From: Oceanicaulis sp.
GTDB taxonomy: Bacteria; Pseudomonadota; Alphaproteobacteria; Caulobacterales; Maricaulaceae
DNA length: 49,841 nucleotides
Reading direction: 5' to 3'
Assembly (NCBI GenBank): GCA_022565365.1
Contig: JAIUMW010000002.1
Coordinates: forward strand, 1 to 49,841
Below, in pieces: positions 22,015 to 32,474 of this stretch. Both the position numbers and the translations under genes were made by a program. Within the stretch, counting starts at the first letter, position 1, and every line of letters starts with the position of its first letter. Under the pieces are notes generated by a model. It was given only the letters and a program-made list of their open reading frames with translations. It did not search any database and was not told where the DNA came from.

Positions 22015-22391
22015 GCCTCGATCCGCCATTCATGAGGGACCCGGTCCATACAAATGCTCGTCATCAGCCTCGCCTCCGCCAGGTTCACCGCGCCGGGCCG
22101 TGGAAGACGCAGGCTTCGACAATCGGGCCGTGACGACGGATCGGGCGGTTGAGCAACCGCGCGCCGGGCCGCGCTGTACGCATGAACAACAAGGCGCACC
22201 GGTGGCGCGCCTTCCGTTTCCCGGCGTCAGGCGTGGCGGACTCGGGCCAAGTCTGAAGCAGCTTCTCGCCTCGCGATGCAAGCGGCGAAGCCGGGAACGG
22301 CGCTTCACCTCTGACAGGGCTCTTGTCAGCAACGCCAATTGTCGCTATTAACATTCATGTAAGTGTGAATTGCTTTGTGAGGACCTGTCCC

Positions 22392-23249
22392 ATGGCGACC
22401 CATCGCGTTACACCCTCCGATCTCGTCATTCACCGGCGGGACATGAAGTTCGGCCGAGAGGCGGCGCATCCGCGCTGGTGGCTTGGTGAGGACCCCGGGC
22501 GCACGGCTTTCTTCAACGCCCTGTCCTCAACCTTCCCGATCGGGGAGAAATTCTTCATGACGTCGGTCAAGCACTTCCGTGACGGCGCGCCCGAACCGCT
22601 GCGCAGCCAGATCGACGACTTCATGTATCAAGAATCAATTCATTCGCGTGAGCACGCTCTTTTCAACCGCCAGGCCGAGGACGCCGGATACGACATCAAG
22701 CCGCTTGAGGCGCGCACGCGGGCGACCGTCGAGTGGGCGCGTTCGCGCCCGCCCTTGATCCAGCTGGCGGCGACCTGCGCTCTCGAGCATTTCACGGCGG
22801 TGCTCGCCCACGCCCTGCTCTCCGACGCCCGGCACATGAAGGGCGCAAGCTCAGACGCGCATAGCTTGTGGCGCTGGCACGCGATCGAGGAGATCGAGCA
22901 CAAGGCGGTCGCCTACGACACCTGGCTCTATGTCACGCGGCATCACACCGGGCTGCGCCGCTGGGCCCGGCGCAGCGTGGTGATGGCCACGGCGACGGCG
23001 CGTTTCCACTGGGTGATCTATCGCAATACCGCAGACCTTCTGAAACAGGACGGGAAGAACACGTTGGGCGCCTGGGCGAAGCTGCTGGGTTATCTCTATG
23101 GCAGGCCGGGTCCGATGCGGCTGCTGGTCCAGGGCGCAATCGGCTACATGCGGCCAGGCTTCCATCCGTGGCACAAGGATGATCGTGATCTTGTGGCCGG
23201 GGCGCTCGCCTCGCTCAACACGTCCGGCGCAAAGGCGCCCGCAGAATGA
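22392..23249 (+). CDS. Predicted metal-dependent hydrolase (PF10118-like)
   Basis: VTPSDLVIHRRDMKFGREAAHPRWWLGEDPGRTAFFNALSSTFPIGEKFFMTSVKHFRD...FMYQESIHSREHALFNRQ...AIEEIEHKAVAYDTW. Confidence 0.87.
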   Translation: MATHRVTPSDLVIHRRDMKFGREAAHPRWWLGEDPGRTAFFNALSSTFPIGEKFFMTSVKHFRDGAPEPLRSQIDDFMYQESIHSREHALFNRQAEDAGYDIKPLEARTRATVEWARSRPPLIQLAATCALEHFTAVLAHALLSDARHMKGASSDAHSLWRWHAIEEIEHKAVAYDTWLYVTRHHTGLRRWARRSVVMATATARFHWVIYRNTADLLKQDGKNTLGAWAKLLGYLYGRPGPMRLLVQGAIGYMRPGFHPWHKDDRDLVAGALASLNTSGAKAPAE

Positions 23250-23677
23250 ATATATGTGTGCTTCTCGCCGCAGCGGTCTCGGTGGTGGCCGCCGCCGGTT
23301 CGCCGCCGCCGCCGGACACGCCGGACATCACCGGTCTCTGGGACACGGGCTCCGGCGGCGGGCAGGTCGAGATCTATCATTGCGGCGCGGATCTTTGCGG
23401 ACGGCTCGCCGACGCTGCCGCCTTGCGCGTCGATCCCGATCAGCGCGACGTGCGCAATCCCGACCGTTCCCTACGTGACCGGCCGCTGCTTGGCCTGGTT
23501 GTCCTGCGCGATTTTTCGGGCGGGCCGGCCCAATGGCGCGGCGGACCGGTATATGACCCGCAAACAGGCGACGGGGCCCGCAATGGCGTGCTCCGTCTGC
23601 GCGAGGATGGGCGACTGGAGGTGAAGGGCTGCGTGGCCTTTGTGTGCAGAACGCGCATCTGGACGCGGGCCGGATGA
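23246..23677 (+). CDS. DUF2147-like exported protein
   Basis: PDITGLWDTGSGGGQVEIYHCGADLCGRL...LLGLVVLRDFSGGPAQWRGGPVYDPQTGDGARNGVLRLREDGRLEVKGCVAFVCRTRIWTR. Confidence 0.85.
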   Translation: MNICVLLAAAVSVVAAAGSPPPPDTPDITGLWDTGSGGGQVEIYHCGADLCGRLADAAALRVDPDQRDVRNPDRSLRDRPLLGLVVLRDFSGGPAQWRGGPVYDPQTGDGARNGVLRLREDGRLEVKGCVAFVCRTRIWTRAG

Positions 23678-23694
23678 CATCGTGGCGGCGGCGG

Positions 23695-24330
23695 TCAGAG
23701 ACCGCCCTTCGGCTTTTCCAGGAAAGCGGGCAGGAGGTCGGCGACGATGCGGCGGCCTGCGTTCTCGTCCTGGCCAAGCATGTCACGCAGCGCCGGGCCG
23801 ATCAGCGCATCGCCGAAGGCGCTGATGGCGATCAGCAGCACGGCGGCCTTGATCTGTTCGCGCGGCAGCTGGGGGGCGTGCCCCAGCGTGTCGTCGACGG
23901 CATCGACCAGATCGATAACAGCCTGCCGCACCGGCTCCAGGCGGGAAGGGTTGTCGGTGGTGACGATCCAGGCGGCGAGCCGCCCGGCGCCGCCCTCTCC
24001 GAAGGCGTCGAAGGCTGCGCCCACCAGCTCCAGCGGCGCGCCTTCGTCCGTTCGCAAGCGGGCCACCGCTGCGTCGAGCGCCTGGCGAAGATCGCTGACC
24101 ATGGATCCCATCAGCGCGGCCTGGAGGTCGGCGGCTGATCCGAAATGGTGGATGAGGTTGGCGTGCGTGACGCCGATCTTCTGGGCCACGGCCGCGAGGG
24201 TCACCGCGTCAGGGCCGCCTGCGAGCAGCAGGCTGCGCGCTGCGGCCAGCGCTTCTTCGCGCGCCTGTTCAGGCGTTCGCCGCCGCCGCTTGGCAGGTTT
24301 ATCCGTCGACCTTGGAGCTAATGACTTCAC
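23695..24330 (-). CDS. TetR/AcrR family transcriptional regulator (GTG start inferred)
   Basis: RTPEQAREEALAAARSLLLAGGPDAVTLAAVAQKIGVTHANLIHHFGSAADLQAALMGSM; the ORF opens at 24816 but the conserved part begins VKSLAPRSTDKP at 24330. Confidence 0.85.
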   Translation of the reverse strand: MKSLAPRSTDKPAKRRRRTPEQAREEALAAARSLLLAGGPDAVTLAAVAQKIGVTHANLIHHFGSAADLQAALMGSMVSDLRQALDAAVARLRTDEGAPLELVGAAFDAFGEGGAGRLAAWIVTTDNPSRLEPVRQAVIDLVDAVDDTLGHAPQLPREQIKAAVLLIAISAFGDALIGPALRDMLGQDENAGRRIVADLLPAFLEKPKGGL

Positions 24331-24474
24331 TGTAGATAGGCGCGTGTGGTTAGCCCGAACGCCCGAGGAGCACAAGTGAGCCCGGGCAGGCGGCGCCGGC
24401 CTGACGCGCCGGGCCGGGCGGGGAGATCGCTGCAGTCCGGACGCCGAAATCCCCTGTCGGTTGCAAACGGCCTT

Positions 24475-24512
24475 ATTGACATCGATATCAATAGTATTGA
24501 CACTTGCGTCAG
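24475..24512. promoter_or_regulatory. Two adjacent dyads in the tetR/TBDR divergent region, candidate TetR operators
   Basis: ATTGACATCGATATCAAT (16/18 palindromic) followed by TTGACACTTGCGTCAG. Confidence 0.5.
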
Positions 24513-24643
24513 TAACTGGTCGGATGGGTTGTTCCGGGGCAGAAACCGCCGCTGTCGCAAAACGGAGTACCCGGCGGGAACCGCCTTTCCCAAAGGCCGC
24601 CATAGAGAGTGGCCCGGAAAGGCAGGCAAGTGGGAGGACAACG

Positions 24644-27600
24644 ATGCGAGATTTCGCGAGCGAACGCGCATGCCTGGCTGCGGGCGTGTCTTTGATTGCA
24701 CTTTGTATGGCCACAGGGACGGCCCTGGCGCAGACCGCTCCCGAGCCGCAGGGCGATGATCGGCGGCAGGTCTCCGATGTGATCACCGTGACGGCGCAAA
24801 AGCGCGAGGAGAACATTCAGGATGTGCCGATCGCGGTGTCCGCGTTCAGCACTGACGACCTGAATATGCGCGGAATCGAGGGGGGGTCGGAATTGCTGCG
24901 CGCGATCCCGAACGTTGCTTTCTCGAAGAATAATTTCTCAATGTACAACTTCTCGATCCGCGGTATCGGGACTCAGGCCATTTCGGCGTCGAGCGATCCG
25001 GCCGTGGCGATCAGTTTCAACAACTCGCCGCTGATCCGGAACCGGCTGTTCGAACAGGAGTATTTCGACATCCAGCGGGTCGAGGTTTTGCGCGGACCTC
25101 AAGGCACGCTCTATGGCCGCAACGCGACCGGCGGCGTTGTGAACATGATCCCCAACCTGCCTGAGCCGGGCCTGTTCGAGGGCTCGATCGAGGGGGAAAT
25201 CGGGGGATATGACAGCCGGCGGCTGCGTGGCTTCATCAACCTTCCGCTCGGCGACACGTTCGCCGTGCGGCTGGCCGGCGCGGCGACCCGGCGCGACGGG
25301 TTCGACTATAATCTCTATTCGGACCGTCACGTGAATGATCGCGATTTGTGGTCGACCCGGGTCTCTGCGCTCTGGCGACCCAATGACCGGTTCAGCGCGA
25401 ATCTGATCTGGGAGCATTTCGAAGAGGATGACAGCCGGTCGCGCACCGGCAAGCAATTGTGCACCACGGATCCGGGCTCAACACAGATTGGCGGCACGCC
25501 GGTTCCCGCCGGGACCGTCGCCGGGTTGGAGATCGGCACGGTGCTCCAGGATCAGTTCAGCCAGGGCTGCCTGCCGGGGTCTCTGTATGCGGATGCCGCC
25601 TACAACGCGCCCAATGGCGGCTCGCTGACGATCGTGCGCGCGGCCAGCCTTTTCATGACGCATGGCTTTGATGCAAACGGCGATCTGATGCGTGCGCCTG
25701 CGCTGGGCCAGGATCCGTTCGCCGGCGCCGTGGTGTCCCGCGACATGCGCGAGATCAATGCCGCGATAGACCCGCGTTTCAGGGCCGAAAACGACGTCTT
25801 CCAGCTCAACCTGGCGCTCGAGCTGACAGACAATCTCACCCTTTATTCGCAGACGGCCTACACCACGGACTCCTACTGGTCGACCCAGGACTATGGCCGT
25901 TTCCTGTCCGACCCGATCTTTCCGGACACCAGCCAAAGCCTCGACGCCGGTGGAAACCCGGCCCCGTCCCCGTTCGCACCTGGCGGGATCTACACAGACC
26001 CGCAGCTCGGCCCGTCCTCGCGCATGCTGTCCGCCGATCTCAGCCGGTCCGACAACTCGCAATGGTATCAGGAGCTCCGCCTCCAATCGAGTTTCGACCA
26101 CGGATTCAATTTCAGCCTCGGGGCCAACTATCTCCGCTTTGAGTCGCAGGACGACTATTTCGTCTTCAGCAATCTCTTCACGGCGATGGCGGAGTACAAC
26201 TATAATGACCAGGTGTACCCGGTGACGACCCCGACCGCCCTGTGCGACGAAAACTATTATGGCGGGATCGCGGCGCCATCGCCGGTGTTTACCGAATGCG
26301 TCTATGTCGATCCCACCTCCATCGACAACCTCGCCGGGGACGGGCACAATTATTTCCGGAGCCTGAATGTTGTCGAAACACGCTCTTGGGCTGCGTTCGG
26401 CGAGGGGTATTGGGAGATCAGCCCCGAGCTGCGCCTGACCCTGGGCCTGCGCTATACTGACGACCGGAAGACCTCGACCCCCTATCCCAGCCAGCTCCTG
26501 CTGGGCGCTCAGATTGATGGCGGGCCGGGGAGTTGTCGGGCGGGTATTCCCGCCGGGGCTACCAGGCCGATCCCGATGTCGAACTGGGCTGGCGGGCCCT
26601 GACCGGCCGGGCGGTGGTCGACTGGATGCCGAACCTCGCGTTTACCGATAGTACGCTCGTCTACGCCTCCTACTCCCGCGGCTACAAGGGCGGCGGCACA
26701 AACCCGCCGCGGGCCGAGATCAATCCCGACGTTATTCAGTACCAGCCCCTGGAGGGGACATTCGAGCCGGAATATGTCGACGCGTTCGAGATTGGCGCGA
26801 AGAACACGTTCGCCAACGGCCGCGGCACGCTGAACCTCACGGGCTTCTGGTACGAGTATGAAGACTATCAGGTCTCCCAGATCGTCGATCGAATCTCGCT
26901 GAACGAGAATTTCGACGCCCGGATCTGGGGACTGGAACTGGAAGCCATGTTCCGCCCGGCGCCCGATTTCCAGGTCGACGGGAATATCGGCTATCTCAAC
27001 ACCCGGATCGCCGATGGGCAGGGGTCGATCGACGTCATGAACCGCACGGCGGGCCAAGACGGCTGGACCTTGCTGCGTCCCTGGGTCCAGGTGCCGTCGA
27101 ACTGCATTGCCCCGACAGAGCATGTCGAAACCATCCTGCAGATGGGGGCGATGTTTCCGGCGAACATCACCTCCGGCGCTCTGACGGCGCTGTGCGGCGG
27201 CGCCTACCGCTATGGCAGTTTCGATCCGAACTTCAACACCACGCTTCCGTTCTGGCAGTTTTACGGTTTCACCTATGACCCGTTCACCGAGGCGCCCAAT
27301 GGCGGGCGCGGGTTCGAGACCGATCTGAGCGGGAACGAACTGCCCAACGCGCCCAACTGGACCGTCAATATCGGCGCCCAGTACACCTTCCGTTTCAACG
27401 GTTGGGAGATGACGCCGCGGGTGGACTATTTCTGGCAGGGCGAAAGCTATTTCCGCGTCTACAACACCGATTACGACCGGCTGGAGGCCTGGGACAATCT
27501 CAACCTCACTGTGACCCTGGCGCGGCCGCGCGATGGCCTCGTCATCCAGGGTTATGTCAGGAACGCCCTGGACGATGCGCCCATCGTGGGCGCCTTCACC

Positions 27601-27684
27601 AATAGCGATGACACGGGTCTGTCGACCAATGTGTTCACCCTGGATCCGCGGATCTGGGGTCTGAGCATTCGTACATCGTTCTGA
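24644..27684 (+). pseudogene. TonB-dependent receptor disrupted by an apparent -1 frameshift at 26527-26530
   Basis: N-terminal part (24644-26602 frame): signal peptide, DVITVTAQKREENIQDVPIAVSAFS, VEVLRGPQGTLYGRNATGGVVN. C-terminal part continues in another frame (26533-27684): DVELGWRALTGRAVVDWMPNLAFTDSTLVYASYSRGYKGGGTNPP...LDPRIWGLSIRTSF. Confidence 0.85.
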
Positions 27685-27695
27685 CGGAATGACGG

Positions 27696-27719
27696 GCGGG
27701 CGCCGGTCTCGGCGCCCGC
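27696..27719 (+). terminator. Hairpin downstream of the TBDR (GCGGGCGCC-GGTCTC-GGCGCCCGC), no U-tract
   Basis: Perfect 9-bp stem and 6-nt loop 12 nt after the stop; lack of a T-run makes function uncertain. Confidence 0.35.
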
Positions 27720-27858
27720 ACGCGCCCGCACCTGCGGCTGGTTCGGCGCCAGCCGGCGTGTCCGGGGACGGACAGGCGACCACAAGCCAGGCGGGGGCGG
27801 CGACACGATCACGGGCATCATCTTCGCCCACCGCGCCCTGGCCCAGGCCCAGGAAAGG

Positions 27859-28716
27859 GTGCGTTTGGCCGAGCTCTCACTCCAACGCACTCGGATTCTG
27901 CTCGAAAGTAACCGGACCCTTGTGGAGGCTGGACGCATGGCTGCGGCCGACATTGTGCAGACGGAGTCCGCTGTCGCCGCTCAGGAAGTCGCCTTGTTGC
28001 AAACCATCCAGAGCCGCACCAGCGCCCAGCTCGGCCTGTCACGCCTGCTGGCGCTGGACCCGCGCACGAATGTTCACGCCGCCGGCCCTGTGGAGGCCCG
28101 GCGCGTACCCGTGGACGTGGAGCGGGCGGTGGCTCTGGCGCTCAACAGCCGCGTGGACGCGCTCGCTCAGGCCATCGCCGTGGAGCAGGCGCGCCAGGCG
28201 CTGGTGCTGGCTCGCGACCGGCGCCGCTGGGACGTTTCGCTGTTCGGGACGGTGACCCGGCGCGGCGCTGAGCGGGGAATGGGGCGAACCTTCGGAGATG
28301 AGACGGACGTCACCGCCGGCGTCCGGGTTGAAATCCCCTTGGGAGATGTGAGCGCAGAACAGGGCGAACTGCGCGCGCGGACCAATCTGGAGCTGGCCGA
28401 ACTGCGCTCGGCCGATCTGGCTCAGGCCGTGGAGATCCAGGTGCGCGATGCGGTCCAGCAGGTGGAGGCGCGCTGGCGCCAGCTGGAAACCGCCGGCCGC
28501 GCCCGGGACCTGGCCGAACGGGCGTTGGAGCTGGAGCAGGAGAAGCTCCAGGTGGGCCGAACCTCGAATTTCGAAATCCTGTCGCTCCAGACCGATTTGC
28601 GCGCTGCCGACATTCAGCTGCTGACGGCGCAGATCGACTACCTCAACGCACTGACAGCGGTTGACCAGCAGATCGGGAGCACGCTCGAAACATGGCGCAT
28701 CACGCTGGACCCCTGA
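27859..28716 (+). pseudogene. 5'-truncated TolC-family outer membrane efflux protein
   Basis: RLAELSLQRTRILLESNRTLVEAGRMAAADIVQTESAVAAQEVALL...RLLALDP...RVDALAQAIAVEQARQALVLARDRRRWDVSLFGTV...LQTDLRAADIQLLTAQIDYLNALTAVDQQIGSTLETWRI; no signal peptide or first half-repeat upstream. Confidence 0.75.
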
Positions 28717-29933
28717 TCGCGGGGGTCATCCTGCTCAGTCTCTCGCCCGGATGCGGTCCCGGCGAAGGCGCCGGCCCGCCCGGGGCGGAGCGCACGCTGG
28801 TCGTTGAGCCGCAGAGCTTCGAGGTCACGCTTGGCTTCACGGGACGCATCGGACCCGGTGAGCACGCCGAATTGCTGGCGCCCTTCGACGGTGTGATCAC
28901 CGCCGTCCATGCGGGTTTTGGCGACCGGGTGATGGAAGGCGAGCCCCTGGTCAGCCTCAATCCGTTCGAGCTGGAGCGTGAACGGGTCGAGGCCGAGGCC
29001 GCGCTTTTGCGTGCGCAGGCCGAAGCCGGGCAATTGCTCGCCTGGGCGGATGGGCTGGAGATGTCGCGCGCGCGCCGCGACGTGGCCAGCGCCGAGGCCG
29101 CGCTGGCCGATCTGGAGCGCCGGTTGGGTGAGACCGAAAGCCTGCTGGAACGCGGGCTTGTGCCGCGCATCGAGTTTGAGGGGCTGGTCCAGCGGCGCGG
29201 CGATCTGCGCAGGCAGCGCGCACAGGCGCGAGAGCAGCTTGAAGCGACCCGGCAACGCGGCGAGGGCGCGCGCCGCCGGATCGCCCTGCTGGAGCTGGAT
29301 CTGGCGCGCGAACGACTGGACCGGATCGAGGCGGACCTGGCGCGTGCGGTCCTGCGGGCGCCAGTGGCGGGCGTGGTCGTGCGTCCCCCCGGCAAGGAAG
29401 CCGAAACCGGCCCGGAGCTTCGGGCGGGCGCCTATGTGACCCGCGGGCGGTCGCTCCTGCTCATTGCCCGGCCCGATGGCCTGAATGTGAGCTTCCAGCT
29501 GGACGAAGCGGACGTGAATGCGCTGGCGCCCGGTGCGCCTGTGCGCGTCACAGGGCCGGGCTTTCCCGGCGTGGTGTTGAGCGGAAGCCTGACGCGTATC
29601 TCCGGTCAGGCCGAACCGGGCTCGAGCGGCCAGAACGCAGCGTTTGCAGCTGTTGCGCGTCTCGACCCGCCGCCGCAGGCGGGCTCGTCCGCCGTGCGCA
29701 TCGGTATGACCGCTGACATACAGGTCGTGGTCTTCCACAGCGACGCGGCGCTGGTCATTCCGTCCGAGGCGGTGGAGGGCGCGCCATCGGATGCCTGGGT
29801 GCGGGTGCGCGCCGCGCCGGGCGCGCCGGTTCGCCGGGTGCGTGTAGAGCTTGAAGCCGTCGGGCCGAACCGTGTGGCGCTCCGCTCGGGCGTGTCAGCT
29901 GGAGACACTGTCGTGTGGCGTGCGCGGGAGTGA
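28692..29933 (+). CDS. HlyD/RND-type periplasmic adaptor (membrane fusion protein), probable lipoprotein
   Basis: LSLSPGCGPG lipobox-like; GEHAELLAPFDGVITAVHAGFGDRVMEGEPLVSLNPFE...LARAVLRAPVAGVVVRPPGKEAETGPELRAGAYVTRGRSLLLIARPDGLNVSFQLDEADV. Confidence 0.87.
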   Translation: MAHHAGPLIAGVILLSLSPGCGPGEGAGPPGAERTLVVEPQSFEVTLGFTGRIGPGEHAELLAPFDGVITAVHAGFGDRVMEGEPLVSLNPFELERERVEAEAALLRAQAEAGQLLAWADGLEMSRARRDVASAEAALADLERRLGETESLLERGLVPRIEFEGLVQRRGDLRRQRAQAREQLEATRQRGEGARRRIALLELDLARERLDRIEADLARAVLRAPVAGVVVRPPGKEAETGPELRAGAYVTRGRSLLLIARPDGLNVSFQLDEADVNALAPGAPVRVTGPGFPGVVLSGSLTRISGQAEPGSSGQNAAFAAVARLDPPPQAGSSAVRIGMTADIQVVVFHSDAALVIPSEAVEGAPSDAWVRVRAAPGAPVRRVRVELEAVGPNRVALRSGVSAGDTVVWRARE

Positions 29934-29990
29934 CCCTGCAAGCAAAACAGTTTCAATACGCAATTCACGCTGGCCTGACCCGCCTGCCCC

Positions 29991-31001
29991 CTATCGCTTC
30001 AAATCCCGCCCCTCGCGCCAGGCGGCTATGTCTTCGCGGCGGACCTTGCACTGGTCGCCGGGCATGGAGTGTTTGACGGCCATAAGGGTGAGGGCGTCGG
30101 CCAGCGCGGTTTCGCGGGCGCCGCCGCGGGCGAGGCCGTCGATCAGGCCGGCGGCGAAGGCGTCGCCGCCGCCAATGCGCTCCACAATGCCGTCCATGAG
30201 CTCGGGCCCCGCATCGGTCACGCCGTCGCGGCTGATCAGGCGGGCGGAGAGGGTCTGGTCCAGCGTGCCGCGCGAAACGCGGAAGGTCGTGGCGATATGG
30301 GCAAGGTCAGGAAAGGCCGCGAAGGCGGCCTTGGCGCCGGCGGCGAGGCTCAGATCCGGGTCCGGGCCGGCTTCAAACTCCACCATGCGCGCCAGATCAC
30401 CTGCGCTGGCGAATAGCAGCGTCACATGGGCGGCGAGGGTGCGCAGCACCTGCGCCGCCTCGCCCTCGCGCCCGCCCCACAGCATGGGCCGGTAATTGAC
30501 GTCGAAGGAGACCTGCGCGCCGCGCGCCCGGGCGGCGCTGGCCGCGTCGAGGGCGGCGCGGGCGGGGCCTGCGCCCAGGGCCGGGGTGATGCCCGACAGA
30601 TGCAGCCAGCTCACGCCGTCCAGCGCGCGGCCCCAGTCCCAGCGCTCCGGCGCGGTGTGGCAGAAAGCCGAATGGGCGCGGTCATAGACGATCTCGGCGG
30701 GCCGCCGCATGGCGCCGCTGGTATGAAAATACAGCCCCATCCGCCCCTCGCCGCGCAGCACATGGCGCGTGTCCAGCCCGTTGCGGCGCAGCTCGCCCAG
30801 GCACCCCTGGCCGATCGTGTTGCCCGGCAGGGCGGTGATGATGCGCGCTTCATGGCCCAGCGACGCCAGCCCGGCGGCCACATTAGCCTCCGCCCCGCCA
30901 AACCAGGCCTCCAGCCGCCCCGATTGCAGCAGGGCTTCGCGCCCCGGCGCGGTCAGGCGGAGCAGGACTTCGCCGAACACGGCGGCATTGAGTGCGGTCA
31001 T
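29991..31001 (-). CDS. kdgK: 2-keto-3-deoxygluconate kinase (PfkB family)
   Basis: VFGEVLLRLTAPGREALLQSGRLEAWFGGAEANVAAGLASLGHEARIITALPGNTIGQGCLGELRRNGLDTRHV...ERIGGGDAFAAGLIDGLARG. Confidence 0.9.
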   Translation of the reverse strand: MTALNAAVFGEVLLRLTAPGREALLQSGRLEAWFGGAEANVAAGLASLGHEARIITALPGNTIGQGCLGELRRNGLDTRHVLRGEGRMGLYFHTSGAMRRPAEIVYDRAHSAFCHTAPERWDWGRALDGVSWLHLSGITPALGAGPARAALDAASAARARGAQVSFDVNYRPMLWGGREGEAAQVLRTLAAHVTLLFASAGDLARMVEFEAGPDPDLSLAAGAKAAFAAFPDLAHIATTFRVSRGTLDQTLSARLISRDGVTDAGPELMDGIVERIGGGDAFAAGLIDGLARGGARETALADALTLMAVKHSMPGDQCKVRREDIAAWREGRDLKR

Positions 31002-31004
31002 GGA

Positions 31005-32474
31005 TCAGGCTCCGTTCAGCTCAAGGGCCGGCCGCGCGCCGCGCTCCAGAGCGATTGCGTCACGATAGCCGCGCGACAGGGCGGCGCGAAAGACCGGGTG
31101 TTGCGCCAGCCTGGCGCTGAACACCGATTGCAGGGCCAGGAAGCGGGCCGTGTCCGCCTCCGGATCGTCCGTACATCTGAGCCCGGTGGCGGTCAGCTGG
31201 TCCGCCAGCGGATCGGTGAGGGCAGTCTTGTTGCGGGCGGCGCGCACGATCATGCGCATCCAGGCGGCGACAGCGCGCGAAAGCCGGTCAACGCGGCGCC
31301 CGGCGGCGAGATTGGCTTCCACAGTGCCGAGCAATCGCACGGGCAGTTTCTGCGAACTGTCCCAGGCGATCTGGGACAGGAGGTGGATGATGGCCGGGTT
31401 GGAAAAGCGCGCAAGCACGCTGCTGGCGTAGGCCTCGAGATCCAGCCCGTCGGGCGCGGCGAGACCCGGCAGGATTTCGCGCCGGATCAGCGCTTCGGTC
31501 TCGCCGCGCAGCCATTCATCGGCCATGGCGCCGGCCACGCTGGCGTGACCCATGGCGAGCCCCGTCCAGGCCAGCGCCGAATGGGCGCCGTTGAGAACGC
31601 GCAATTTGACGAGGGCATGGCCCTCCACATCTGACGTCAGCACCGCGCCGGCCCGCCCCAGCACATGCAGCGGCTCGGCGTCGGCGGCCTCGATGACCCA
31701 GGACGTGAACGCCTCGCGCTGCACCGCCGCCTCATCGCGCACGCCCAGCTCGGCTTCGATCCGGTCCAGAAACGCCGCATCGCTGGCCGGGGTGATGGAA
31801 TCCACCATGGAGCGCGGGAACAGCACCCGGGCCTCGATCCAGCCGGCCAGGCCAGGGTCGGTCTGGCGGGCGAGCGTGATGACGGCTTGCGCCAGCTTGC
31901 GCCCGTTATCCTCCAGATTATCGCAGCTCAAAATCACCGGCGCCCCGGCGCCCGACGCCTTGCGACGGGCCAGCGCCGCTGCCAGCCAGCCCGGCGCGCT
32001 GCGCGGCGCGGCCGGATGGGCGAGGTCGTGGATAATGTCGTGATGGCTCAGGTCGAGCGCGCCGTCCGGCGCCAGGCAATAGCCCTTTTCGGTGATGGTC
32101 AAGGTGATCAGCCGGGTTTGCGGACCGGAGAGGGCCATTATTGTCCCCTCAGGGTCCTGCTGTGACCCGAAAGCGCGCCTTATGGACCCGATCACGCGTG
32201 TTTGTGTCTCCGTCTGGAGACGCTTCAGCGTGAACAATCCGCCTTGCGCGCGCAGCGCATCAAGGGTCTCGCGGCTACGCAGGGCGATGACGTCAATGCC
32301 CCAGCGCGGGTCGGTTTCCAGAATATCATCAATGAGTTGCGCCTGGTGGGCGCGGTGAAATGCGCCCGGTCCGATATGGGCGATGCCGGTCTGGATCCGG
32401 GTGCGGTCATAGGCGGGCCGCGCGATATAAGCGGGCAAGGTTATCAGGCTCTCCGGCGTCAGGCGCGCGCTCAT
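31005..32474 (-). CDS. uxuB: Mannitol dehydrogenase-family hexuronate reductase (fructuronate/tagaturonate reductase)
   Basis: IAHIGPGAFHRAHQAQLIDDILETDPRWGIDVIALRS...VILSCDNLEDNG...PRSMVDSITPA...LRVLNGAHSALAWTGLAMGH. Confidence 0.87.
   Translation of the reverse strand: MSARLTPESLITLPAYIARPAYDRTRIQTGIAHIGPGAFHRAHQAQLIDDILETDPRWGIDVIALRSRETLDALRAQGGLFTLKRLQTETQTRVIGSIRRAFGSQQDPEGTIMALSGPQTRLITLTITEKGYCLAPDGALDLSHHDIIHDLAHPAAPRSAPGWLAAALARRKASGAGAPVILSCDNLEDNGRKLAQAVITLARQTDPGLAGWIEARVLFPRSMVDSITPASDAAFLDRIEAELGVRDEAAVQREAFTSWVIEAADAEPLHVLGRAGAVLTSDVEGHALVKLRVLNGAHSALAWTGLAMGHASVAGAMADEWLRGETEALIRREILPGLAAPDGLDLEAYASSVLARFSNPAIIHLLSQIAWDSSQKLPVRLLGTVEANLAAGRRVDRLSRAVAAWMRMIVRAARNKTALTDPLADQLTATGLRCTDDPEADTARFLALQSVFSARLAQHPVFRAALSRGYRDAIALERGARPALELNGA

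Noticed and set aside
26509-27831. 440-aa minus-strand ORF
   Set aside because: Antisense shadow of the TBDR C-terminal half; no recognisable motif.
28638-29738. 366-aa minus-strand ORF
   Set aside because: Antisense to the HlyD-like adaptor gene.
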